Of a stretch of 64,000 bases of DNA, positions 34,891 through 42,600 are shown one piece after another. The translations under genes were made by a program, and so were the position numbers. Origin of the DNA: CAVVXX01 sp052389895 (GTDB lineage: Bacteria > Pseudomonadota > Alphaproteobacteria > Micropepsales > Micropepsaceae). The notes beneath the pieces were generated by a model. That model was not told the DNA's origin. It made no database searches and saw only the letters and a program-made list of their open reading frames with translations. The stretch lies in contig JBQTHM010000008.1 in assembly GCA_052389895.1 (NCBI GenBank), positions 62,001 to 126,000 on the forward strand, in the 5' to 3' direction. Position 1 is the first letter of the stretch. Each line of letters starts with the position of its first letter.

Positions 34891-36978
34891 ATGAACTACC
34901 GGGCCGTAACCTGGCAGGCGGGGACGCATGTACCCGCGGATGCAGCCCGCGCCGAGGCCGCACACCTGGCCGAGTTCGTCTCCATTTTGCGCAAGCGCCG
35001 CAGGCTGATTGTCCGTATCGCCGCGGCGTTCGTTGTTGCCACGCTCGTAGTTCTTGCCTTTGTGCCGACGCTCTATTCGGCGTCCGCCGTTGTCGTGCTC
35101 GAGGGCCGCAAGAACAGCGTCGCCGATCAATCGGCGGTGCTTTCGTCCCTGCCCACGGATCCCGCCTCCGTGCAGAACCAGGTACAGGTGCTCACCTCGC
35201 GCGGCCTCGCCGCGCGCGTCATTGGCAAGTTGAAGCTCTGGCGCGACCCCGAGTTCAACCGGGCTCTGGCCCCGAATCTCCTCGATATCATCACAGGGGA
35301 AGCGTGGCAGTACGACGAAACCGGCCGCGAGCGCGATGCCATCGTCAAGACATTTCTGCGGCGCCTGAGTGTGGACTCGCAAGGACTGTCTTCCACGATC
35401 ACGATCACCTTTTCTTCGCGCAGCGCGGAAAAATCGGCGCGCATAGCGAATGCGATTGCCGACGCATATATCGAAGGCCAGATCGAGGCCAAGTCGGCCG
35501 CTGCGGAAAAGGCCTCGCAGTGGCTCGCCGACCGCATCCAGCAGCTGTCGGACCAGGCACAGGCCGCTGAAGCGGCAGTGGAAAATTACAAAAAGGAAAA
35601 CGGCCTCAGCGAAGGCGCTGACGGCACACCGCTGGTGAACCAGCAGATTGCGGCGATGAACACGCAGCTTGTTCAGGCGCGCAGCGAGCTGGCTCAGAAA
35701 CAGGCGACTTATGACCGCATGAACGCGCTGGTGAAGGCGGGGAGGGGCGCGGACATTTCGCAGGTTGTGTCATCGCCGCTGATCGTCGAATTGCGCAAGC
35801 TGCAGGCCGACCTTATCCGCCAGGAAGCGCAACTTGCGACGCGCTATGGCCCGCTGCACCCGAAGATCATCGACATGCAGTCGGAAAAGCAGAATCTCGA
35901 AGCGAAGATTTCTCAGGAAGTCTCACGCCTCATGGCGTCGGTGGCGAACGAACTCGCCATCACGCGCGCGCAGGTGAAATCGCTCGAAGACGGCCTTAAG
36001 CGCGCGGAGGGCCAGGCGGGCGGCGAAAACATGACCCGCGTGAAGCTGAGGGCGCTGCAGGTGAATGCGGTGTCCACGCGCTCTATGTATGAAGCGTTCG
36101 TATCGCGGCTGCGCGAAACACAGAATTTGGAGGACATTCAGGCCTCCGACGCGCAGATCATTTCGCGCGCCCTTGTGCCATCAGTCCCCAGCACGCCCCC
36201 CAAGCCACTGGTTCTCGTGGCCTCCATTCCGATTGGGCTTTTGCTGGGTGCATTCGTCGCCTTGCTGACGGAACGTTTCGGGCCGGCGTTGCGGCGCAGT
36301 CCCATTGCACGCCTGTTTCGCGGGTTGCCGGTTCTGGCCCACGTACCGGGCGCACGGCACGCGCGCGCGGCGGACCAGGTGGCGGATGTTCCGGGATCGG
36401 ACTTCGCAACGGCGCTGATGCACCTTGCCGGCACGCTCGCGCCGCAGACGGGCAGCGCCCGCGTAATCGTCGTCACGTCGGCCGAGCACGGCGAGGGAAA
36501 AACGGCGATCGCGCTCGGGCTTGCGCGCGCAGCGGCGCAAAGAGGCCTGCGCACGGTCGTGGTGGACGCCGATCTTGACTGGCCCGCTATGGCGGGGGCG
36601 CTGGGCTTCACTGCGCAGCCGCGCGGCCTTGCCGATGTTCTGGCGGCCGCCGCGCCGCTCAGCCGCACCATGTTCAGGGATCCGCGCTCACCTGTCCTCA
36701 TGCTCGCCGGCATGCGCAAGGCGCCCAACGCGGCACGGCTGCTGGAATCGGGGAATTTCGCGCAACTCATCGCGCATCTGCGACGGCGGGCCGACATGGT
36801 GATAGTCGATGCGCCTCCCGTGCTGGGTGCGGACCGGCTTCGTTTCGTCGTGCCGATTGCCGATGCGGTGCTTCTAGCGGTGTGCTGGGAAGGGGCTGGA
36901 CGCCCTGCCGTGGACAGCGCGATCGGCGCGCTTGCAGCAATGCGTTCGCCGCCCGCGGGCGTGGTGATCGCCGCCTAG
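34891..36978 (+). CDS. Wzc/ExoP-like polysaccharide copolymerase with cytoplasmic ATPase domain
   Basis: A 695-residue inner-membrane protein that should control chain length and export. The Wzz domain lies at about 25-130, with helix RRLIVRIAAAFVVATLVVLAFV. A long periplasmic coiled coil spans about 200-400. A second helix (PLVLVASIPIGLLLGAFVALL) is followed by a CpsD/CapB-type ATPase: Walker A TSAEHGEGKTAIALG at about 526, Walker A' VVVDADLDWP at about 556 (usually DxDLRxP) and Walker B MVIVDAPPVLG at about 636. The C-terminus stops at AGVVIAA. The tyrosine-rich tail phosphorylated in bacterial tyrosine kinases is absent, so autokinase control is doubtful. 16 bases before the CapK-like gene; CtrA-type site upstream. 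Confidence 0.88.
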   Translation: MNYRAVTWQAGTHVPADAARAEAAHLAEFVSILRKRRRLIVRIAAAFVVATLVVLAFVPTLYSASAVVVLEGRKNSVADQSAVLSSLPTDPASVQNQVQVLTSRGLAARVIGKLKLWRDPEFNRALAPNLLDIITGEAWQYDETGRERDAIVKTFLRRLSVDSQGLSSTITITFSSRSAEKSARIANAIADAYIEGQIEAKSAAAEKASQWLADRIQQLSDQAQAAEAAVENYKKENGLSEGADGTPLVNQQIAAMNTQLVQARSELAQKQATYDRMNALVKAGRGADISQVVSSPLIVELRKLQADLIRQEAQLATRYGPLHPKIIDMQSEKQNLEAKISQEVSRLMASVANELAITRAQVKSLEDGLKRAEGQAGGENMTRVKLRALQVNAVSTRSMYEAFVSRLRETQNLEDIQASDAQIISRALVPSVPSTPPKPLVLVASIPIGLLLGAFVALLTERFGPALRRSPIARLFRGLPVLAHVPGARHARAADQVADVPGSDFATALMHLAGTLAPQTGSARVIVVTSAEHGEGKTAIALGLARAAAQRGLRTVVVDADLDWPAMAGALGFTAQPRGLADVLAAAAPLSRTMFRDPRSPVLMLAGMRKAPNAARLLESGNFAQLIAHLRRRADMVIVDAPPVLGADRLRFVVPIADAVLLAVCWEGAGRPAVDSAIGALAAMRSPPAGVVIAA

Positions 36979-36994
36979 CTGCTATAGTCGGGCG

Positions 36995-38368
36995 ATGCGC
37001 TTGAGTGATTTCCGAACCATCATGCCGGAAAGCGAATGGCCGGCCGTTTCCAGCCAGCGCGCCGCGATGCTGGCGGCGATGCAGTATCAGCTGGAACGCA
37101 CGGAATGGTTGCCGCCCGAAGCGCTGCTTGCCCGCCAGTTCCGCCAACTTGGCCACGTGCTGCGGCATGCGAACGAGACCGTGCCCTTATACCGCAGGCG
37201 ATTTTCGGAATGCGGCATCGACCCCGGAGCCCCGCTCGACGACGCCGTCTGGCAAAAAATCCCGCTGCTCACGCGCGCCCAGATCCAGGATGCGGGAGAT
37301 TTGCTTTGCAGCACGTCCGTTCCCGAGTCGCACGGCCAAACCAGCGAAGACAGCACGTCCGGCTCCACAGGAATTCCGGTCAAGTTCAAGGGCACGTCGC
37401 TTACGCAATTGTTTTGGCTCTCCTTCACGCTGCGCGACCAGCTTTGGCGCGACACCGATTTTTCCAAGCGGTTCGCGGCCATCCGCTACATGCGCAAGGG
37501 CGGCGCACTGTATCCGGGCAAGAGTTACCCCGGTTGGGGCCAGGCTGCCGGCGCGATCTTTCACACCGGCCCGTCCTACGTGCTGAACATGCTGACGCCG
37601 GTGAGCCAGCAGCTGCAATGGCTGCACGAAATCAAACCCGACTACCTGCTCACCTATCCCACAAATCTGATGGCGCTGATCGCGCATGCGCGCGCAAGCG
37701 GACAGCCGCTGCCGCCGTTTCTCGGTATCCAGTGTTTCGGCGAGATCCTCTTTCCCGAGATGCGCAGCGAATGCCGCGAGGCGACGGGGATTGTGCCAGC
37801 CGACATGTATTCGACCCAGGAAGTCGGCTATGTCGCGCTGCAGTGCCCGAAATTCGACAACCTGCACGTCCAGTCGGAAAACGTGCTGGTGGAAGTGCTG
37901 GACAACGATGGCAACCCTTGCCGGCCGGGCGAAACGGGCCATGTCGTCGTCAGCACGCTGCACAACTTCGCCATGCCGTTCATCCGCTACAAGCTGGGTG
38001 ACTTTGCCACTGTCGGCGAGCCGTGCCCGTGCGGCCGCGGACTTCCCGTGATCGCACGTGTGATGGGTCGCGTGCGCAACATGCTTACGCTCCCCAACGG
38101 CGAACGCCTTTGGCCCTATTGGGGAACCAGCAAGATCGCCGACCTTATTCCACTGCGCCAGTTCCAGCTCGTGCAGAAATCGTTGACCCAGCTCGAGGCA
38201 CGCATCGTGCCGCTGCGTCCCTTTACTGCCGAGGACGAAGTCAAAGCTCGCGAAGTAATTTTCAAGTCGCTCGGCCACAACTTCGCAATCGCCTTCACCT
38301 ACCACGAGGAAATCCCGCGCGGCCCCGGCGGCAAATTCGAGGACTTCAAGTCCGAACTGCCGGCCTGA
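36995..38368 (+). CDS. PaaK/CapK-like adenylate-forming enzyme
   Basis: A 457-residue phenylacetate-CoA-ligase-superfamily protein, the second in this window. SEDSTSGSTGIPVKFKGTS is the phosphate loop, QCFGEILFPEMR precedes the adenine-contacting region, MYSTQEVGYVALQCP is the YxxxE motif and FIRYKLGDFATVGEPCPCGRGLP carries the Asp plus paired-Cys motif. The C-terminal lid ends PRGPGGKFEDFKSEL, including the Gly-Gly-Lys region expected to bear the adenylation Lys. Directly downstream of the Wzc-like gene, so probably part of surface-polysaccharide synthesis, perhaps activating an acyl substituent. It converges on the lipoprotein gene with a one-base gap. Confidence 0.83.
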   Translation: MRLSDFRTIMPESEWPAVSSQRAAMLAAMQYQLERTEWLPPEALLARQFRQLGHVLRHANETVPLYRRRFSECGIDPGAPLDDAVWQKIPLLTRAQIQDAGDLLCSTSVPESHGQTSEDSTSGSTGIPVKFKGTSLTQLFWLSFTLRDQLWRDTDFSKRFAAIRYMRKGGALYPGKSYPGWGQAAGAIFHTGPSYVLNMLTPVSQQLQWLHEIKPDYLLTYPTNLMALIAHARASGQPLPPFLGIQCFGEILFPEMRSECREATGIVPADMYSTQEVGYVALQCPKFDNLHVQSENVLVEVLDNDGNPCRPGETGHVVVSTLHNFAMPFIRYKLGDFATVGEPCPCGRGLPVIARVMGRVRNMLTLPNGERLWPYWGTSKIADLIPLRQFQLVQKSLTQLEARIVPLRPFTAEDEVKAREVIFKSLGHNFAIAFTYHEEIPRGPGGKFEDFKSELPA

Positions 38369-38369
38369 G

Positions 38370-39074
38370 CTAATTCGTCCGTGTGGCGCCCGGTGAGGCT
38401 GGCGGTGGCGCCGCGCTTCTTGGCGGGCGTCTTTTCTTTTTGCGCTTCTCCGGCTTGGCGGACACCGTTTTCAAGGTCCAGTCCACCGTCTGTTGCAATG
38501 CGGCGCCCGTTGCCTCGTTGAAAGCGTCCACAATGCTATTGAGATTGTTGCCGCTCGCCTGAACGGATTTGTTGACATTATACGTCGCCACGATGTCGCG
38601 TTCGGGTTGTTTGATGAGTTTCAGTTCGATGCCCACCGTCACTTTGGGCGCGCCGTCGGGCGTGGAATACTGGGCGATGAATTCGCGGATTTCGGTTTGC
38701 AGCCCGTAGTCCGCCTTGAACATCCCGCTGTCGCGAAACACGGCCTTCAGCTTGCCGCTTTTCTCGAACGACCTGACCAGCAGGTCCTGGAACAGGACCG
38801 GCGTGCGGTCTGTCCATTCCGCATTGGCAAAATAGTCGGTCGTTGTCGCGCTCCTGCTGAGTGCGAGCCGCGTCGTATCGAGATAGGCGGGCGCGGTGGG
38901 CATTGCGATCGCAAGCTGGTGCTGCGTCGCCTCCGCGCTGCTCGTGATCTCCGCGTCCGGGTTCAGCATGTAAAGCTGCGGGTCCTTTCCGCCGATCCCG
39001 CCGCAGCCGGTAACAAGCAGCGCCCCTGCCAGCAGCGCCGGTCGCAACGTCCGCTTCGAATGCATGGAAATCAT
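38370..39074 (-). CDS. ABC-type transport auxiliary lipoprotein (PqiC/YmbA-like, PF03886 type)
   Basis: A 234-residue lipoprotein with lipobox ALLVTGCGG. The mature part has the pattern of ABC_trans_aux proteins: LYMLNPDAE near the N-terminus, YLDTTRLALSRSA and WTDRTPVLFQDLLVRSFEKSG. Such proteins accompany MlaD/MCE proteins and sit in the outer membrane to receive or deliver lipid. The C-terminal 30 residues are basic and Pro-rich (PEKRKKKRRPPRSAAPPP), an odd extension. ATG overlaps the mlaD-like stop (ATGA). Last gene of the four-gene lipid-transport operon. Confidence 0.83.
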   Translation of the reverse strand: MISMHSKRTLRPALLAGALLVTGCGGIGGKDPQLYMLNPDAEITSSAEATQHQLAIAMPTAPAYLDTTRLALSRSATTTDYFANAEWTDRTPVLFQDLLVRSFEKSGKLKAVFRDSGMFKADYGLQTEIREFIAQYSTPDGAPKVTVGIELKLIKQPERDIVATYNVNKSVQASGNNLNSIVDAFNEATGAALQQTVDWTLKTVSAKPEKRKKKRRPPRSAAPPPASPGATRTN

Positions 39075-39886
39075 CGCGGTCTGTATCCCTGGTTTTTGTC
39101 GCTGAAGATAATTCGGTTGGGTTCGCGTTCGAGCTTGTTGGCGAGCCGCGTAAGGCTTGCCACCAGCTGCCGGGTCTCGCTGATAAGCTGGGGCCCGCCA
39201 TTTGTCAGCATGCGATCCGCATTGGTCGCCAGCCGGTCGAGGCTTTTCGCCGCTTGGTCCACGCTGCGGCTGGCCGTTGCGAGGTTGGCCAGCGTCTGTT
39301 CCATTTCCGGCGTGTGTTTGTTCACAGAATTTGTGATGTCGCGCAGATTGGCAAAAGTGGTTGAGATGGATTTCAGGTTGTCCTCGTCCAGCAGGACCGC
39401 CAATCTCCCGGCGATGATGTTAAGGCGCCCTATCAATTCCGGCGTTCCCTGGAACAACTCCTGCAGCGACGAAGGCTTCGATTTGATGACGGGATAGCGC
39501 TCGCCCGATTTTTTCTTAAGACGGCCGGATTCCTTCGTGCCGCCCCTGATTTCGACATAGGAGCCGCCGGCCAGCCCCTGGCTTTCGATCGACGCAACGG
39601 AATCGTTGTACATCCGCACATGCGGGTCGACCTGAAGCGTGGCGATCACCACGCGTGGGTCGTCGGGGTCGAAATCCAGATCCTCGACGCGGCCCACTTC
39701 GATGCCATTGTAACGCACCGTCGTGCCCTTGCTCAGGCCCGTCACCGTGCCTGTGAAGTGCGTCTCGTAATAGGCGAACTCTTGGCTGTATTGCGCGCCG
39801 ACAAGCCAGAGAACTGCGACCACCAGGGCCACAATGCAGGCAAGCACGAAGGCGCCGACTGCTACGTAATTGGCTTTCGTTTCCAT
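39071..39886 (-). CDS. MlaD/MCE-family lipid-binding protein
   Basis: A 271-residue inner-membrane-anchored periplasmic protein. One N-terminal helix (VAVGAFVLACIVALVVAVLWL) precedes a single MCE domain (TGTVTGLSKGTTVRYNGIEVGRVEDL...GLAGGSYVEIRGG). The C-terminal half is a long helical region that would line the hexameric tunnel. It carries hydrophobic lipid between the MlaE permease and the outer membrane. It follows the ATPase gene by 24 bases. In E. coli MlaD the tail is short, whereas here about 120 residues follow the MCE domain, resembling Mce proteins of other alphaproteobacteria. Confidence 0.92.
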   Translation of the reverse strand: METKANYVAVGAFVLACIVALVVAVLWLVGAQYSQEFAYYETHFTGTVTGLSKGTTVRYNGIEVGRVEDLDFDPDDPRVVIATLQVDPHVRMYNDSVASIESQGLAGGSYVEIRGGTKESGRLKKKSGERYPVIKSKPSSLQELFQGTPELIGRLNIIAGRLAVLLDEDNLKSISTTFANLRDITNSVNKHTPEMEQTLANLATASRSVDQAAKSLDRLATNADRMLTNGGPQLISETRQLVASLTRLANKLEREPNRIIFSDKNQGYRPR

Positions 39887-39910
39887 CTGCCGCTCCCACC
39901 CTCTCGCGTT

Positions 39911-40696
39911 TTACCCCGGCTGGCTTGCAAGCGCTGCATGCCCGCGCACGCCGGTGAAGTATTCGTGGATCCACGGGTGCTTTTCGCGCACCAGCGTGTC
40001 TATCGTGCCCACTCTGATCTTCTTGTCCACCAATACCGCTATGCGGTCGGTGGTGGCGCGCAGCGTGTCGATATCGTGCGTCACCATGAAAACGGTCAGA
40101 TTCAGGCTTTTCTGAAGGTCGCGCACCAGCTCGTCGAAATGGGCCGCCGAGATGGGGTCAAGGCCCGCCGTGGGCTCGTCGAGGAAGACGAGCTCGGGAT
40201 CGAGCGCCAATGCGCGCGCGAGGCCCGCGCGTTTGCGCATGCCGCCCGAAAGCTGCGAGGGATATTTCTTCCCTGCGTCGGAGGGCAGGCCCACCATCGA
40301 AAGTTTCATCGAGGCGATTTCATTCATGAGCGACTGCGGCATTTTGGTGTGCTCGCGCAGCGGCACCTGGATGTTTTCGGCCACTGTTTGCGAGCTGAAG
40401 AGCGCGCCGTCCTGGAACAGCACGCCCCAGCGCGGCTGAAGCGTATGCAGATCCTCGGCATCCTTTCCCACCGTTTCCTCGCCAAAAACTTTGATGCTGC
40501 CGGCGTTGGGGCGGTTGAGCCCCACGATCGAGCGCAGCAGCACCGATTTTCCCGTGCCCGAGCCGCCCACGACGCCCAGCACTTCGCCGCGCTTCACGTC
40601 GAGGTCGAGATTGTCGTGCAGCACATTGCCGCCGAGCTCGTTCACCAGGCCGCGGATGCGGATCACAATTTCCTCGTTGTCGCGGCGTGCCTCCAT
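39911..40696 (-). CDS. Lipid-transport ABC ATPase, MlaF/Mkl-like
   Basis: A 261-residue ABC ATPase. Walker A is GVVGGSGTGKSVLLRSIVG, the signature is QLSGGMRKRAGLARALALD (the GGM-K-R form typical of MlaF), Walker B with catalytic Glu is PELVFLDEPTAGLDPI, and the switch is VTHDIDT. It energises lipid movement through the MlaE permease. One base separates its ATG from the permease stop. Start at ATG 40696. Confidence 0.94.
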   Translation of the reverse strand: MEARRDNEEIVIRIRGLVNELGGNVLHDNLDLDVKRGEVLGVVGGSGTGKSVLLRSIVGLNRPNAGSIKVFGEETVGKDAEDLHTLQPRWGVLFQDGALFSSQTVAENIQVPLREHTKMPQSLMNEIASMKLSMVGLPSDAGKKYPSQLSGGMRKRAGLARALALDPELVFLDEPTAGLDPISAAHFDELVRDLQKSLNLTVFMVTHDIDTLRATTDRIAVLVDKKIRVGTIDTLVREKHPWIHEYFTGVRGHAALASQPG

Positions 40697-40697
40697 G

Positions 40698-41867
40698 TCA
40701 GATCCCCAGGATGGAGAAGAGGATGGAGAAGCCGGCGTCGAACACGATCACCAGGAAGATTGCCTCCACCACCGAACGTGTCGTGAGCTTGCCGACGCTG
40801 GCGGCGTTGCCTTCCACGCGCAGGCCCTCGAAACAGCCGACCAGAGCGATGATGAAGGCAAAAACCGGCGCCTTGATGATTCCGAGCCAGAACGTCCAGA
40901 CGGTTACGGCGCTTTGCAGCTGCCGCATGAACATCGGAATGGTGATGCCAAGATCGAAGTAGCACATCATGGCGCCGCCGATGACGCCCATGACATTCGC
41001 ATAGAAGGTCAGCAGCGGCAGGACGACGACAAGGCCGACGATGCGCGGGAGAACCAGCACGTCCACCGTGTTGAGGCCGATGGTCTCCATCGCATCGACC
41101 TCTTCGTTCACCTTCATGGTGCCGATCTGCGCGGTAAAGGCCGAGCCCGAACGTCCCGCCACGATGATGGCCGTGAGAAGCCCGCCCACTTCGCGCAGCA
41201 CCGCCACGGCAACAAGGTTGACGGTAAGGATTTCCGCGCTGAAGCGTTGCAATTGGTCGGCGCCCTGATAGGCGAGCACGACACCGATCAGGAACGAGAG
41301 CAGCCCCACTATGGGAAGCGCGGTGATGCCCGTTTCCTCGATCTGATGAACGAAGGCGGGCCAACGCAATTGTTTCTGCGGTCCGATGGTTTCGACGATC
41401 TCGACCGTCACATGCCCGAGATAGGCAAGCATTTCGCGCCCCTGGTGGAGCGCATGCAGAAAGCCCTGGCCCAGCCGCTCGACGAAATGGCGCAGCGTGT
41501 GGCGGTGCGGAATAACGACCGGCGGCGCCGTGTGCTCTTCGTGCATGGTGTCGAAGAGCGGCCGGTAGGCGGCAGGAACGTTGAGTTCGATGACGCGCCG
41601 GCCGTGCTCCTCGATGCGCCGCTTGGTGCGCAGGAGAAGCCAGGCGCCCGCGCTGTCCATGCGCTCGACGCCGGAGGCATCGATTTCGATTTCCTGCGCA
41701 TCGCCCGGATCGAGCCCGTGCAGTTCGGAGTCCAGCCGGGTGGACTCACCGATGGTCCATTCGCCGTCGAGCACGAGGCGCGCCGCGCGCCCGCGCCTTT
41801 CCAGGCGGAAGCCCGCACGCGGTTCTGCCAGTATCGGATGCCCCACCTCAGCCCCCGCGGTCCCCAA
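40698..41867 (-). CDS. MlaE-family permease with N-terminal STAS domain
   Basis: A 389-residue protein joining a STAS-like domain (residues about 20-115, IEIDASGVERMDSAGAWLLLRT) to the five-helix MlaE permease (LPIVGLLSFLIGVVLAYQGADQL, REVGGLLTAIIVAGRSGSAFTAQIGTM in two successive motifs, then NEEVDAMETIGLN). In E. coli the STAS protein MlaB is separate and binds MlaF; here it is fused. First gene of the mlaE-mlaF-mlaD-lipoprotein operon. Start is a TTG at 41867; a GTG seven codons later is also possible. Confidence 0.9.
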   Translation of the reverse strand: MGTAGAEVGHPILAEPRAGFRLERRGRAARLVLDGEWTIGESTRLDSELHGLDPGDAQEIEIDASGVERMDSAGAWLLLRTKRRIEEHGRRVIELNVPAAYRPLFDTMHEEHTAPPVVIPHRHTLRHFVERLGQGFLHALHQGREMLAYLGHVTVEIVETIGPQKQLRWPAFVHQIEETGITALPIVGLLSFLIGVVLAYQGADQLQRFSAEILTVNLVAVAVLREVGGLLTAIIVAGRSGSAFTAQIGTMKVNEEVDAMETIGLNTVDVLVLPRIVGLVVVLPLLTFYANVMGVIGGAMMCYFDLGITIPMFMRQLQSAVTVWTFWLGIIKAPVFAFIIALVGCFEGLRVEGNAASVGKLTTRSVVEAIFLVIVFDAGFSILFSILGI

Positions 41868-41988
41868 GCGCGCGGGACCTTATCCAAAGGGCCGCCATTT
41901 CTGCCAGTAATGACGGGCCCTTAGATGGAAAATAGCTGGAACGGCGCAGAAAGGTAACTATTTTGCGTCGGGCGCAGCGGGGGATCGC

Positions 41989-42600
41989 ATGAAGCTCTAT
42001 TTCAGCCAGACGTCGCCCTTTGCCCGCAAGGTGGCCATGGTCGCCCATGAGCGCGGGTTGTGGGAGCGGATCGAAGTGATCCCCGCCAACACCAGCCCGG
42101 TGCAGCCGCATGAGTCTCTGGCCGGCGACAATCCATTGGCCAAGATCCCCTGTCTGATCCTGGAGGACGGAAGCGCGCTCTACGACAGCCGCGTCATCGC
42201 CGAATATCTGGACGCGCTGGCCGGCGCAAAATTGTTTCCGGGTTCCGGCGCCGCGCGCTGGACCGCACTGCGCCAGCAGGCCCTGGCCGACGGCCTCCTC
42301 GAAGCAGCCGTCCTCGTCCGCTACGAGCGCGTGCTGCGCCCCGACGAGAAGTGCTGGCCGGAATGGATCGACGGCCAGTTCGGGAAAATCCGCCGGGCGC
42401 TCGACGCGCTCGAAAGCGAAACGGCAAGCCTGGAGAAGACTCTCACCATCGGGCCGATCGCGGCCGCCTGCGCGCTCGGCTATCTCGACTTCCGCTTCGC
42501 CGATTTCAACTGGCGTTCCGCGCGCCCGCGGCTGACCTTGTTCTACGCCAAGTTCGGCGAACGGCCATCGATGAGGGCGACGCGCCCGCCCGAGGCCTAG
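41989..42600 (+). CDS. Glutathione S-transferase family protein
   Basis: A 203-residue protein with an N-terminal thioredoxin-like GST domain (KLYFSQTSPFARKVAMVAHERGL, where SPFARKV is the catalytic-Ser/Cys region, then the cis-Pro in NPLAKIPCLILEDGSALYDSRVIAEYL) and a helical C-terminal domain. It resembles small bacterial GSTs of the YibF type. Substrate unknown. Preceded by 121 bases of non-coding sequence with no clear signal; convergent with the OPT transporter, sharing 4 bases (CTAG). Confidence 0.88.
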   Translation: MKLYFSQTSPFARKVAMVAHERGLWERIEVIPANTSPVQPHESLAGDNPLAKIPCLILEDGSALYDSRVIAEYLDALAGAKLFPGSGAARWTALRQQALADGLLEAAVLVRYERVLRPDEKCWPEWIDGQFGKIRRALDALESETASLEKTLTIGPIAAACALGYLDFRFADFNWRSARPRLTLFYAKFGERPSMRATRPPEA

